64,000 bases of DNA from an uncultured Chloroflexota bacterium (GTDB taxonomy: Bacteria > Chloroflexota > Anaerolineae > Aggregatilineales > Phototrophicaceae): contig CALJKV010000008.1 of NCBI GenBank assembly GCA_937974245.1, positions 1 to 64,000 of the forward strand, given 5' to 3'. The translations under genes and the position numbers were made by a program. The notes below the pieces were generated by a model. That model was not told the origin of the DNA. It searched no databases and saw nothing but the letters and a program-made list of their open reading frames with translations. The stretch's first letter is position 1. Each line of letters begins with the position of its first letter. This document shows, piece by piece, positions 26,191 through 35,306 of this stretch.

Positions 26191-27519
26191 TTACCCTGGG
26201 ACGAGGGGCACAGCCTGCCCCTTGTCCCGCCAGGCACGAAACAGCAACCACAGGCGTACCAGCGCCACCGCCGCAAACACCCACCATACAACCTGTAACG
26301 GGAACAAGTAGCGTGGCAGGGCTTCCAGTACCAGGTGAATCAACGTGGTATAGAGTAGAAATACGACCAGCGGCAGTGTGACCGACCAACGTTGCCGCGT
26401 GAGCCACAACCCGACCAGGCCACCCACGATCCCGCCAAAATGGAATATGTACATGCTGAGTTTCGGCCAGAAGGCTTCAGCCCCAGTCAAGCTCAGCAAA
26501 CCGCCGACAGTGCGGTCAGTGGCCCACCAATCCGTCGTCAGCGCCTTGAGGCTTTCACCGGGGAAGAAGGTCGTGCCATGTGGCTGCAAATAAGCGCCCG
26601 CTAACCGGGCAAAACGCCGTCCAATATAGCCGGGCACGTCGCCCCCGATAACCTCCCCGGCGGCCTGAAGATAGTCCTCCTGAGTCGGTGGCGACTGTGT
26701 TTCCGGGTCGGTCACGCCCAGACTCTGGTCTATGGCCTCTGGTCCCTGCCAGCCTTCTTCTGTTGCGCCAATGTACAGAAAAGCAATCATGCCCTCCGCG
26801 CCGACCACCCAGCGATTATATGCGACCAGGTTATAGGCCGTCCACGAGAGCACCACCACTAGATAGGCTGCCATCAAGACCACTGCTTGTTTTAGCCCGG
26901 CACGCCAACCTAGAGTCAGGACCAAGTGCAGCGCCAGCCCCAATGGAAAGAGCAGCAGCACGGCACGGGTAAGGGTCGCCAAGCCCAGCAGCATCCCAGC
27001 CAACGCGATACCCGACGCCTGCCCCCGGAAAACCGCCAAGTAGACCCACAGCCCGGCAATTGCCAGGAAGGTGTAGAGTGTCTCGGTCAAAATCTGGGCG
27101 CTTTCAATCACGAAGGCCGGGTGCAATGCCAGGACAGCCGCCGCCACCAGTCCGGCACGCTCGTCACCGGCTACAGCCCGAGCCAGCCTATACGCAAAGC
27201 AACAGGTCGCCACGCCCATTACCGCCTGAAAGATACGCACAGCGATAATCGCACCACCGGGTGGCAGTACAGCCTGCGCTATGCCAATCAACATCAGGTA
27301 GAGCGGCGCAGTGGGGAGTTTGGAGACATCCACCGGAATCACACCACGCTGCTGCCCGGTAATGAGGGTATAGCCATTTTCAAGATACCAACCGCTGTCT
27401 GCGCTCTCGGTGTCATAGACCGCTAACGGGGGCTGCGCCAGCCCATAAGCCAATCGCAATCCCAACGCGACGGCCAAAATCACCAAAAGCCAGCGATGAC
27501 GGGTAAAATAAATCGTCAA
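26191..27519 (-). CDS. GT39-family membrane glycosyltransferase
   Basis: 442 residues with about 10-12 hydrophobic segments. The first loop contains YDTESADSGWYLENGY (acidic residues expected for catalysis), and the second conserved region AVLALHPAFVIESAQILTETLY matches the ArnT/PMT superfamily. It probably uses a polyprenyl-phosphate sugar. The start is TTG at 27517-27519 with GAGGAG eight bases upstream. The gene is convergent with and nearly touching korA. Confidence 0.8.
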   Translation of the reverse strand: MTIYFTRHRWLLVILAVALGLRLAYGLAQPPLAVYDTESADSGWYLENGYTLITGQQRGVIPVDVSKLPTAPLYLMLIGIAQAVLPPGGAIIAVRIFQAVMGVATCCFAYRLARAVAGDERAGLVAAAVLALHPAFVIESAQILTETLYTFLAIAGLWVYLAVFRGQASGIALAGMLLGLATLTRAVLLLFPLGLALHLVLTLGWRAGLKQAVVLMAAYLVVVLSWTAYNLVAYNRWVVGAEGMIAFLYIGATEEGWQGPEAIDQSLGVTDPETQSPPTQEDYLQAAGEVIGGDVPGYIGRRFARLAGAYLQPHGTTFFPGESLKALTTDWWATDRTVGGLLSLTGAEAFWPKLSMYIFHFGGIVGGLVGLWLTRQRWSVTLPLVVFLLYTTLIHLVLEALPRYLFPLQVVWWVFAAVALVRLWLLFRAWRDKGQAVPLVPG

Positions 27520-28070
27520 AGCACCTGCTCCTCAATATCAACAAAAAGAATTTTGCTACCACGATACGCGATTGTGAAAGGTATCGCAATAGAGCGATGA
27601 TATCTGTTCAATTCGACTGCTGCCGGATTATACTACGATAATGATGTGGAGATATGTTTTTCGCAGTAACCAGTCTGAACGAGAAGATAATTTTCCACAG
27701 CATCCGCATCACTGCCGCGTTTCACTCTGCCTGACAGCCACACGACTTCCCCATTCATTTTCCCGGCTCACTAAAAGTTTCAGTTGGATGGTGGTAATAA
27801 ACCACTGCTTATGCAGTTTGGTGGTTTTCCAGATCACCATCATCTATCCTTATCGTTCGGGTTGTTGGAGGGGGTTTGATGACGTTCTTGCCCCTCGCAC
27901 ATCTTCTAAAGCAAGGCAGATAGCCCTTGTATTAGTTTCTCCCACCCTCAGGGTGGTCTACCCAATTCGCAAACTGGTACAATGCAGCCTGCACGATTAT
28001 CGCCTGTGATAATTAGAACTGGCGGTATAATTGCCATAGTAACCCATTAACCACCAATAAGGGGGATACC
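27520..28070. other. 551-bp intergenic region with structured elements
   Basis: I see no convincing gene here. CGATAC/GTATCG makes a small hairpin near 27562-27587. At 27787-27841 an outer pair GATGGTG/CACCATC encloses AAACCACTGC pairing with GCAG plus TGGTTT, a possible structured RNA. TATAAT at 28026-28031 is a candidate -10 for the PhnD-like gene, with a weak -35. A 122-codon ORF at 27641-28009 has no ribosome site and a non-protein-like composition and was not called. Confidence 0.4.
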
Positions 28071-29105
28071 ATGATTGGCAGGCCGCTTGCGCCCCATTCC
28101 GACCCAGCACTATTCAGCAAGAACCATTATATGATCCGCCACACATTGCTGGCGGCAGTTCTCATCGCCCTGTCCTTCCTGGCCGGATGCCGCCCCCAGG
28201 AAACCACCGTCCAATCCGCGCCTATCGTATTGGCGACACCCACGCCACGCTCTACGCCGCTGCCGCAAGTAGCAACCGCCATTCCTGCGGGGGTAGAAGG
28301 CAACCCAATTCAGATGGTAATTTACTCGGCTGCCCCCAGGGCGGCGGCCAATTTCGCCTCCCGTTTTGAGACCGCACTGGTCGAAGCCTCTGGCGTAGCA
28401 GTCCAGGTACTTATCGTAGACCGTTACGCAGAAGCGCTGGCGGCACTGTGTGATTCGGCGGGCGGCATGGTTTCAGTTGCCTGGGTGGATGGCCTGACAT
28501 ATATGGCCGGGGTTGCCCAGGGCTGCGGAGACCCGGTACTCCTGGTCGAAAAAGGACGCGGGCGTAACGCCCACACCGGCGAAACCGGCGTCCTGATCGC
28601 TAACAGTGATCGCAATTTCAGCAGCGTCTCCCAGGTCGAAGGGGATACCGTATGCCGCCTGGGATACGAGGACTTCTGGACGTGGATGGTGCCGTCCCTG
28701 GTGCTGCAAGCGCGGGGGGTCAACCCGACCACTGACCTGGAAGCTATCAATGATTATGCCGATCTGGAGGCACTTATCCAGGCAGTGGCCGATGGGGACT
28801 GTGATGCCGCCGGAATCCCTGCCGCGGCGCTGGACGGCGATGAGCCACCGGAAGGCGTAAGCGTCCTGGAAACCACTGTCGAGTTCCCGTATCCGGTGCT
28901 GATGTTCCCCCCACAGCTTCCATTAGGGGCGCGAGTGCAGCTCACTGAGGGGCTGCTGGCAATGGCTGATGACACCGATTCGGCTAAAATCCTGCAAGGG
29001 CTGCTGGAGCAAGACGCCCTGCTGCCTGTCACCGCCGAGGACTTTGCGGGTTTTACAACGTTCCTGGAACGCACTGGCCTTGATTTCGCGCAGTTGGGTG
29101 GTTAG
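28071..29105 (+). CDS. PhnD-like ABC-type substrate-binding lipoprotein
   Basis: 344 residues. The lipobox LAGC sits near residue 40 and is followed by a Thr/Pro-rich linker. The body has the phosphonate/phosphite-binding protein (PhnD/PtxB) layout: FETALVEASGVAVQVL, DSAGGMVSVAWVDG, and a late SVSQVEGDTVCRLGYEDFWTW in place of the usual serine-rich phosph(on)ate loop. No permease or ATPase is adjacent, so the partner or true ligand is unknown. The start at 28071 has AGGGGG seven bases upstream; it gives an unusually long basic n-region, and an internal ATG at 28131 would give a more standard signal but lacks a ribosome site. Two glycosyltransferase genes follow within the same unit. Confidence 0.75.
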   Translation: MIGRPLAPHSDPALFSKNHYMIRHTLLAAVLIALSFLAGCRPQETTVQSAPIVLATPTPRSTPLPQVATAIPAGVEGNPIQMVIYSAAPRAAANFASRFETALVEASGVAVQVLIVDRYAEALAALCDSAGGMVSVAWVDGLTYMAGVAQGCGDPVLLVEKGRGRNAHTGETGVLIANSDRNFSSVSQVEGDTVCRLGYEDFWTWMVPSLVLQARGVNPTTDLEAINDYADLEALIQAVADGDCDAAGIPAAALDGDEPPEGVSVLETTVEFPYPVLMFPPQLPLGARVQLTEGLLAMADDTDSAKILQGLLEQDALLPVTAEDFAGFTTFLERTGLDFAQLGG

Positions 29106-29111
29106 GAACGC

Positions 29112-30059
29112 ATGACCGAACTCGCCGTCATTATTGTCACCTGGAACGTGCGGGAGCTGGCGCTGGAAGCTCTACGCAGCCTTATCGCTGACCTGGACGC
29201 AGGCGGCCCGCAAGCCGAAATCTATGTGGTGGACAGTGCATCCAGCGATGGCACTGCCAACGCGATTGCCCAAACCTTCCCCACTGTGAACGTGATCGCC
29301 AGCCCGGAAAATCTGGGGTTTGTACGGGCGAACAACCTCGCGTTGCGGCGCATCGGGTTTGGTGGGGCGACCAGCACCACCCTGCCCCATGCCGTCTACC
29401 TTCTTAATCCCGACACTATCACACAGCCAGGCGCGACCCGTGCCTTGTACGACACCCTGCTAACGAACCCTCGGCTCGGTTTAGTCGGGGCGCAGTTAGC
29501 CTATGCTGACGGCAGCTTCCAGCATGGGGCGTTTGCCTTCCCAGGGCTGCGGCAGTTATGGGTCGAGTTTTTCCCAATGCCAGGCCGCCTTATCGAAGGG
29601 GGCTTCAACGGGCGCTACCCGCGCGGGCGCTATGAAGCCGGCCAGCCCTTCCCGGTGGACTTCACTCTGGGGGCAACCATGATGCTGCGCCGCGAGGTGG
29701 TCGAGCAGGTTGGCCTGCTGGACGAGGACTTCTTCATGTACTGCGAGGAGATTGATTGGGCGTGGCGCATCAAACAGGCCGGGTGGGAGGTCGCCTGTGT
29801 TCCAGCGGCACACGTCATCCACCTGGGCGGGCAGAGTACCGGACAGGCACGCCCGCAGACCCTCATTCACCTGTGGACAAGCCGGTTGCGGCTGGCACAG
29901 AAACACTATCCGACATGGAAACGCCCCTTCGCCCGTCTGATGATCGCCGCTGGCATGTGGTGGAAAGCACGCACCGCTCCCGCTGATCTGTCGAATCGAG
30001 ATGAGATAATCGGCGCATACCAGAAGATCATGCGTATGGCGTTAGGACGGAACTCATGA
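29112..30059 (+). CDS. Family 2 glycosyltransferase (rhamnosyltransferase-like)
   Basis: 315 residues of a GT-A enzyme: AVIIVTWNVRELALEAL at the N-terminus, VVDSASSDGTANAI, ENLGFVRANNLAL, the DxD-type metal motif in YLLNPDT, and GLLDEDFFMYCEEIDWAWR typical of dTDP-Rha or similar transferases. A C-terminal amphipathic helix may touch the membrane. It probably extends a surface or exported polysaccharide from an NDP-sugar. It follows the PhnD-like gene by six bases and overlaps the next gene by the four bases ATGA, so the three are co-transcribed. Confidence 0.88.
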   Translation: MTELAVIIVTWNVRELALEALRSLIADLDAGGPQAEIYVVDSASSDGTANAIAQTFPTVNVIASPENLGFVRANNLALRRIGFGGATSTTLPHAVYLLNPDTITQPGATRALYDTLLTNPRLGLVGAQLAYADGSFQHGAFAFPGLRQLWVEFFPMPGRLIEGGFNGRYPRGRYEAGQPFPVDFTLGATMMLRREVVEQVGLLDEDFFMYCEEIDWAWRIKQAGWEVACVPAAHVIHLGGQSTGQARPQTLIHLWTSRLRLAQKHYPTWKRPFARLMIAAGMWWKARTAPADLSNRDEIIGAYQKIMRMALGRNS

Positions 30060-30805
30060 CTCTGGCCGGTATCATACTCACCCGAAACGAATCAGCCCAC
30101 ATTGATGCCTGTATCGCTAGTTTAGCGTTTGCCGATTTCGTCCTGGTCTTTGACTCACTCAGCACCGATGACACGGTGACACTCGCGCAGAATGCCGGGG
30201 CGGAAGTCATTCAGCACGCATTTAAAGACTATGCCAGCCAGCGCGATGCGGCGCTAAATGCCGTCACCGGGCGTGCGGACTGGGTATTGTTCGTGGATGC
30301 TGATGAACGAGTCACGCCGGAGTTAGCAGCCGAAGTGCGGGAAGCAATCCAGAAGCCGGACTATGCTGGGTGGCGCATTCCCCGCCATAACTACATTTTT
30401 GGCAAGCTCACACTGGGTGCAGGCTGGTATCCCGACTACCAGACGCGGCTGCTGCGGGTGGGCGCGGCACGGTATGACCCGGAGCGACAGGTACATGAAC
30501 TCGTACTCCTGGATGGACAGGAGGGCACGCTAGCGCAACCGTTTATTCACTATAATTATCAGGACGCGGCACAGTTCACCGCCAAGCAGCAGCGCTATAC
30601 CGCCTATGATGCGCGTATTCTGTATGAAGGGGGTATCCGCCCCAAACCGCAGAACTACTTCCTGCAACCCTGGCGGCAGTTCTGGTGGCGATTCGTCACC
30701 CTCAAAGGTTACCGGGATGGCCTGCATGGGCTGCGGCTAAGTCTGCTCATGGCGTGGTATGAACTGCGGAAGTATGTACTGCTGCGCGAGTTATGGCGCG
30801 AGTAA
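30056..30805 (+). CDS. Family 2 glycosyltransferase (WaaE/KdtX-like)
   Basis: 249 residues: AGIILTRNESAHIDACIASL, DSLSTDDTVTLAQNAGAEV, a clear metal-binding FVDADERVT, and HNYIFGKLTLGAGWYPDYQTRLL, the arrangement of WaaE-like glycosyltransferases that modify lipopolysaccharide core or related glycans. It overlaps the preceding glycosyltransferase by four bases and ends three bases before the dnaA stop on the opposite strand. Confidence 0.88.
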   Translation: MTLAGIILTRNESAHIDACIASLAFADFVLVFDSLSTDDTVTLAQNAGAEVIQHAFKDYASQRDAALNAVTGRADWVLFVDADERVTPELAAEVREAIQKPDYAGWRIPRHNYIFGKLTLGAGWYPDYQTRLLRVGAARYDPERQVHELVLLDGQEGTLAQPFIHYNYQDAAQFTAKQQRYTAYDARILYEGGIRPKPQNYFLQPWRQFWWRFVTLKGYRDGLHGLRLSLLMAWYELRKYVLLRELWRE

Positions 30806-30808
30806 TCT

Positions 30809-32209
30809 CTAATCCAGCGTGCCCACCAGTTCTTCCTGCATCGCTTGAATCAGGCGACGTATGTGAGTATCGGTCTGAATTTCATCCGCGATCTTATTGC
30901 AGCTATGCAATACTGTACTGTGGGCACGTCCGCCAAACACCTCGCCAATCTGGGGCAGTGAAGCGTAAGTCACTTCACGTGCAAGGTACATGGCAATCTG
31001 GCGCGCCTGGGTAATTTTCTGCGTGCGGCGTGGACCGATCAGATCATCGACCATCAAGTTCAGGTGACGGGCGGTGACATCCAGAACCCGGTGCAGAGTA
31101 ATATGACGGCGGGGACGGTGATAGTTTTCGAGCAGATTTTCCGCCATATCTTCCGTCATCGGTTGTGGCGAAAAACGTGTCGTGGCTACGATCTGATTGA
31201 AGATGCCTTCGAGTTCACGGATATTGGCCCGCGCCCGGTCCGCAATCATTTGACACACCGAATCCGGCAGGTCAATCTCGCGCTCTTCGGCCCACATGCG
31301 CAGGATGGCAACCCGCGTCTCAAATTCAGGCGGCTGCAAGTCCATCACTAACCCACCCTCGAAACGCGAACGCAGCCGGTCTTCCAGCGTATGCAACAGT
31401 CCTGGCGGGCGATCCGAAGCGAGGACGATCTGCTTATTGAAGGTATACAGCGCGTTAAATGTATGGAAAAACTCTTCCTGCGTGCTTTCCTTGCCGCCGA
31501 TAAACTGAATATCGTCCACCAACAGCACATCTACCGAGCGATATTTCTCACGGAACATCGCGGTGGCCCGGTGGCGGATGGCGTCTACGAGGTCGTTGGT
31601 GAAAACTTCCGACGGAATATAGATTGCTCGCAGCCCCCTGGCGTGACAGGCATGGGCGATGGACTGCATCAGGTGGGTTTTGCCCAGCCCAACCCCGCCA
31701 TAAATCAGGAACGGGTTATAGATGCTGGCAGGCTGTTCGGCCACAGCCAGCGCGGCTTCCAGTGTCATGCGGTTGGCCGCGTTGACGATGAACCGGTCAA
31801 ACGTCATGCGCGGATTGAGTTCGCTTTCCGGCAGATCGGGGCGCTGCGGGCGGGAAACCTGCTGGTAAAGCGGCGTAGAAGGAGTTTCTTCCGGCTGCTG
31901 CCGCATGAGTTGAAAGAGGGGGAGTTCGGCTTCCATCTCCAACGGACGTTCCTGCTTGTGCACTTCAAAGCAGAGTTCCGCCGTATCGCCCCAGATGTCG
32001 CTTAATACCCGCCAAATCGTGCGGTAGAGCCGGTGTTGCAACATATCGCTAGCGTAAGTATTCGGTACACCAACCCGAAAAACCCCGTCTGCAAAGCCCA
32101 AGAAAACCGCATCGCGCAGCCACGTCGTGAAGCTGGCACGATCCAATTGGATTTCCAGTTGGCTAAAGGCGATATTCCACGCCTGCTGCGGACTTAAGGG
32201 TTTCATCAC
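30809..32209 (-). CDS. dnaA: Chromosomal replication initiator DnaA
   Basis: 466 residues with the standard four domains: N-terminal interaction domain (about 1-90), a short linker, the AAA+ ATPase domain with Walker A GGVGLGKTH (Lys177) and Walker B VLLVDDIQF, and the C-terminal DNA-binding domain with the signature FGGRAHSTVLHSCNKI. In most DnaA the signature reads GGRDH; here Asp is replaced by Ala, so DnaA-box recognition may differ slightly. It starts replication by opening oriC. dnaN is not next to it. The start is GTG (32207-32209) or the ATG immediately after. The upstream region to 32754 is AT-rich with repeats. Confidence 0.96.
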   Translation of the reverse strand: MMKPLSPQQAWNIAFSQLEIQLDRASFTTWLRDAVFLGFADGVFRVGVPNTYASDMLQHRLYRTIWRVLSDIWGDTAELCFEVHKQERPLEMEAELPLFQLMRQQPEETPSTPLYQQVSRPQRPDLPESELNPRMTFDRFIVNAANRMTLEAALAVAEQPASIYNPFLIYGGVGLGKTHLMQSIAHACHARGLRAIYIPSEVFTNDLVDAIRHRATAMFREKYRSVDVLLVDDIQFIGGKESTQEEFFHTFNALYTFNKQIVLASDRPPGLLHTLEDRLRSRFEGGLVMDLQPPEFETRVAILRMWAEEREIDLPDSVCQMIADRARANIRELEGIFNQIVATTRFSPQPMTEDMAENLLENYHRPRRHITLHRVLDVTARHLNLMVDDLIGPRRTQKITQARQIAMYLAREVTYASLPQIGEVFGGRAHSTVLHSCNKIADEIQTDTHIRRLIQAMQEELVGTLD

Positions 32210-32469
32210 TTTTACCAGAGTCTAAAAACCGGCAATTTAGAACGCAAAACTGCCAGACAGGGAAAACCTGTTGTTTACTGTGAACTATAGCGTTACGTTA
32301 TGTATATATGTTCTTACCACCGGGAGGGTTTTGCGTATGACCCGTAATGCATGTAGATAATGCGGAAGTGCTGTCGGTGGTTGGTTGTGTACCATATAGT
32401 ATAGTGCATGTGGAGCGTTTTCTCAACCGAATCCAGGGTTTAAATGTTAAAAAATGGGAGATTTTAAGG

Positions 32470-32677
32470 TTGGGATAAAATCTACCAAAAAACGCTTCAC
32501 GACTTGGGAAAACTAAAAAGCGATTTGTCATCAGGAGACGTCGCGCCACATCCCAGAACAATACAATGTCAGGCGAACGCCCGATTTTTATGGTCCGCTG
32601 TTTTGTATCATTATCGAATTGTTAAACCAGTTATAACTCCTGAACCAGTAGATTTAACATTTGGGATAAAATCTACC
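32470..32677. repeat. 17-bp perfect direct repeat pair
   Basis: TTGGGATAAAATCTACC at 32470-32486 and 32661-32677. The similarity extends weakly upstream (GATTT..AA). On the other strand each unit contains TTATCC, the first six bases of a DnaA box, but the rest does not match. Confidence 0.6.
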
Positions 32678-32700
32678 CAGTCAGGTAGATTGTGTTTTTT
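32671..32700. terminator. Bidirectional terminator after the PucR-type gene
   Basis: ATCTACC (32671-32677) pairs with GGTAGAT (32684-32690). On the plus strand it is followed by TGTGTTTTTTT; on the minus strand the same run forms a preceding A-tract and the stem is followed by TTTATCC. It most likely terminates the PucR-type gene on the minus strand. Confidence 0.7.
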
Positions 32701-32723
32701 TATAAGAAACATCAGGAGGATTG

Positions 32724-32780
32724 ATGGTCGAGACAATCAAAAATCGCTATTTTGTTAATCCATCTCAAATAATCGGATGA
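32724..32780 (+). CDS. Possible 18-residue mini-ORF with a strong ribosome site
   Basis: ATG at 32724 follows a perfect AGGAGG with four bases between. The ORF encodes 18 residues beginning MVETIKNRYF and ends at TGA 32778-32780. Its last part overlaps the 3' end of the opposite-strand PucR-type gene. No promoter is evident and the sequence before it is a terminator, so it may be chance. Confidence 0.2.
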   Translation: MVETIKNRYFVNPSQIIG

Positions 32781-34377
32781 GCTTGAGGGCGACATGCAAA
32801 TTGACTTGCACGGTTGGGTCAGAAAGTTTAACCGGGCATAGTTCCTGAACACGCATCAGGCGGTAATTCAGCGTGCTGCGATGAATGTGCAAAGCGCGGG
32901 CCGTTTGGACACTGTTCCCCCCCACATCCAGGTAGGCTTCTAACGTGTTGAATAAGTCCATTTGCTGCTGCTCTATTAAGCGCCGCACCCAGGGAACGTA
33001 CGGGTTGGTCGCCAGACTGCCTGGACCGGAACGATACAGGGTATGCAGATACCCAAGATCCGCAAAATACAGCACCGACGCAGGGTTATGAAGACGCCGG
33101 GCGATATGCAGCACTTCCCGGCATTCCTGGTAAGCCAGGCTAACGGCACTCGCGCCCCGGTGCGAGCTGCTGATACCGATCGTAACCGCGGCTACTGCGT
33201 CGCATTCACGTTGAATCTGCTCGCCCAAGACCTCCAATGGGATACTGCTTTGTGCCAGGATGACCGCTTGCCCGGCGAACTGCCCAACGACAACCAGCCA
33301 CTCCTGGGTTGCAACCAGGCGGTTCACACGCCGCAAAATCTGCAAAACACGCTGCGAGCTATTATCTCGAAGCTCGATTTGCAGCAGGGTATATGGCTTG
33401 CTCAAGTCCACCCCGTAGCGCAGGGCATGGTCGGCCAAAACCACCTCATTCGCAGTTTCTCCCTGGATCAACTGTGATAACAGATTCCCCTTAAGCGACG
33501 CTTCCGCGCTCTGCAATGACTCCTGGTAGAGCATCATCAAGGCGGCAATCGTCGCGCCACTGGCAATCGCCACCCGGTCAAGGTCAGTCAGGGGGCGGCC
33601 ATGCGCAATAATAAACACGTACCCGTAAATATCACCATGCACCACAATCGGCGCGATAATCCGCTCCAATTCCAGGCCGACATCGGCCATGCGCGGGATG
33701 AACACCGGGCGCAATGTCTGCCGGATCTGAGTCAGGAATCCGCGTTCTTCCAGCGCCTCAATCAGGCGGGGGTCGGTATACCCAGCATTGAGTGTAAAAC
33801 GGCGGGCTTCATCTATCTCAGCTATATTCGCGCTGGCAAGAACCTCAAAGTGCGTGTTTTCGATGCTGATAGACTGCCCCAACAGCCCGGCAAGACGTGA
33901 TGCCAACTGCTTGAGATCGCCCCCATCCAGCACAAGCTGTGTCAAAATCTGGTGGATGGTGAGCGCCCCTGTCACCATCGTCATGTGTTCTTCAGCGATA
34001 CGCTCATTGGCGACTTTGGCAATATCAATAAAAGCTGTCTTGTACGAGATTTCAATCAACGGGAGATCACACTGGTCAGCCGACTCCCGCAGAACATCCG
34101 GGATACTATTGATATAGCGGCCAACGGTAATGACCAGTCCCGCCGCGCCCTTATCCGCCATTGCCTGGATATAGTGACGCCGGGAATCCTCCTCTACCGG
34201 CATATTCTGAATAGTCGTCAGCACTAATTCGCCGCCACGCAGCCATTGGGGGGCGTCTGGCACTGCGGCAATATGCACCCACGAAATCACCTTTTCCAAC
34301 CCACGTAGTCCGGCCACAACACGCGCTTCGGCCTGTTGGAATTGATCGAATTGAAGCGCCTCGTTTACTGTCAGCAT
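32755..34377 (-). CDS. PucR-family transcriptional regulator
   Basis: 540 residues. The N-terminal ~130 residues are the PucR/purine-catabolism regulator domain (GLEKVISWVHIAAVPDAPQW, GGELVLTT). The middle is a GAF-like sensor region with GYVFIIAHGRPLTDLDR. The C-terminal HTH_30 domain reads LDVGGNSVQTARALHIHRSTLNYRL. PucR-type activators control catabolic or stress operons in response to metabolites; no clear target operon is adjacent. The start at 34375-34377 follows GAGGG; a start 42 bases upstream is less likely. A bidirectional terminator lies after the stop. Confidence 0.88.
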   Translation of the reverse strand: MLTVNEALQFDQFQQAEARVVAGLRGLEKVISWVHIAAVPDAPQWLRGGELVLTTIQNMPVEEDSRRHYIQAMADKGAAGLVITVGRYINSIPDVLRESADQCDLPLIEISYKTAFIDIAKVANERIAEEHMTMVTGALTIHQILTQLVLDGGDLKQLASRLAGLLGQSISIENTHFEVLASANIAEIDEARRFTLNAGYTDPRLIEALEERGFLTQIRQTLRPVFIPRMADVGLELERIIAPIVVHGDIYGYVFIIAHGRPLTDLDRVAIASGATIAALMMLYQESLQSAEASLKGNLLSQLIQGETANEVVLADHALRYGVDLSKPYTLLQIELRDNSSQRVLQILRRVNRLVATQEWLVVVGQFAGQAVILAQSSIPLEVLGEQIQRECDAVAAVTIGISSSHRGASAVSLAYQECREVLHIARRLHNPASVLYFADLGYLHTLYRSGPGSLATNPYVPWVRRLIEQQQMDLFNTLEAYLDVGGNSVQTARALHIHRSTLNYRLMRVQELCPVKLSDPTVQVNLHVALKLIRLFEMD

Positions 34378-34464
34378 TTTCCCTCTTGTCTGCGAGAACT
34401 GTAGAAAGGCGGGCTGCACACTTGCCTGAAAATCCGCCCTATGATGATAAAACAGTTTGCTCGG

Positions 34465-35202
34465 TCAATTTCGTTTTGGTGTATATTCATCCAACCAGGC
34501 GATGATCGTCTGTATCAGGCGCTCGCCATCGTCCCGGAATAACTGCGTCCCGTGCGCCCGCCCGGCATACAGCCGCAGCCCGACTTCACCAGAAGCGTTG
34601 GCAGCGAGTTCCTTGATGCTATCGGCACTATAGGTATCTCCGTGTGAAGCCACAAGCAGCGCCGAACGCTCCACCAACCCTTCCGTAAGAGCGGAAAGCG
34701 GCTGCACCCCCCGGTAGTCCAGCCCCGGTGAGAGCGCAATCACTGTCACACAACCCGTGTCATGCGCACAGGCCAACAGGGCGAGATTTGAACCGATGCT
34801 GGCACCCACCACCGAAACGCCATCCCCATTCACGCCAGGCCGTCCCCGCAGCCAATCAAGCCAGGTTTGCACGTCCGTCTCCGCCGCCGGCCAATCGCTG
34901 CTTCCACCGGTTTCGCCATGCCCTCGCATATCTACCGCCAGCACATGATACCCGGCTTCTACCAATGGAGGAATCAACGGCTCCCAGGCGCTCCGCTCGC
35001 TCCCCAGCATGTGCAACAGCAGCACTGCCGGCACGGATTCAGCATCAGTGGGGGCACTGAAGTAATCACCAATCAGTTCCAGTCCATCGGCAGCCGCCAC
35101 CCGTGCCCGTTCCGGTGAGCCTTCCGTATGTGCCCCGGCCAGTGGCAACAACATGAGCGTTCCCGCCAGCACTCCCGGTATCAAAGATATATTCTTGACC
35201 AT
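34465..35202 (-). CDS. Exported alpha/beta hydrolase
   Basis: 245 residues with a signal peptide (MVKNISLIPGVLAGTLMLLP, cleavage near AGA about residue 24). The alpha/beta hydrolase landmarks are LLLHMLGSERSAW (oxyanion loop), AVDMRGHGETGGS, the nucleophile elbow VGASIGSN (Ser) and GRAHGTQLF (catalytic His). It resembles dienelactone hydrolase/esterase types acting on small esters outside the cytoplasm; no substrate can be named. Confidence 0.83.
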   Translation of the reverse strand: MVKNISLIPGVLAGTLMLLPLAGAHTEGSPERARVAAADGLELIGDYFSAPTDAESVPAVLLLHMLGSERSAWEPLIPPLVEAGYHVLAVDMRGHGETGGSSDWPAAETDVQTWLDWLRGRPGVNGDGVSVVGASIGSNLALLACAHDTGCVTVIALSPGLDYRGVQPLSALTEGLVERSALLVASHGDTYSADSIKELAANASGEVGLRLYAGRAHGTQLFRDDGERLIQTIIAWLDEYTPKRN

Positions 35203-35306
35203 GATTCAATCTCCTTTCAAACCGTCTTGCAAACCCGCGTCTGCTACGATTGTGCTACACTAACCATAGGTGTTTTGATGCTCAACCCGTTCTCGGAGGT
35301 ATACCC

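Larger units (their letters stand above)
32210..32754. other. 545-bp AT-rich region upstream of dnaA, possible regulatory or origin region
   Basis: No gene is called here except the doubtful mini-ORF beginning at 32724. A 17-base sequence TTGGGATAAAATCTACC occurs twice as a perfect direct repeat (32470-32486 and 32661-32677). One near-match to a DnaA box, TTATCTACA on the minus strand (32352-32360), is seen. I do not find a cluster of consensus DnaA boxes, so calling it oriC is not justified. Confidence 0.35.

Noticed and set aside
27641..28009. A 122-codon ORF in the gap before the PhnD-like gene
   Set aside because: No ribosome site, composition unlike a protein (rich in Ser, Arg, His and Cys without pattern), and it runs through predicted hairpins.
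32648..32690. Riboswitch-like antiterminator/terminator pair on the plus strand
   Set aside because: The alternative hairpin exists, but the only plus-strand ORF after it is 18 codons, and the stem with A-tract and T-tract is explained as a bidirectional terminator for the opposite-strand gene.
32210..32754. Chromosomal origin (oriC)
   Set aside because: Location next to dnaA is suggestive, but only one imperfect DnaA box was found and no cluster or unwinding-element series could be shown by eye.
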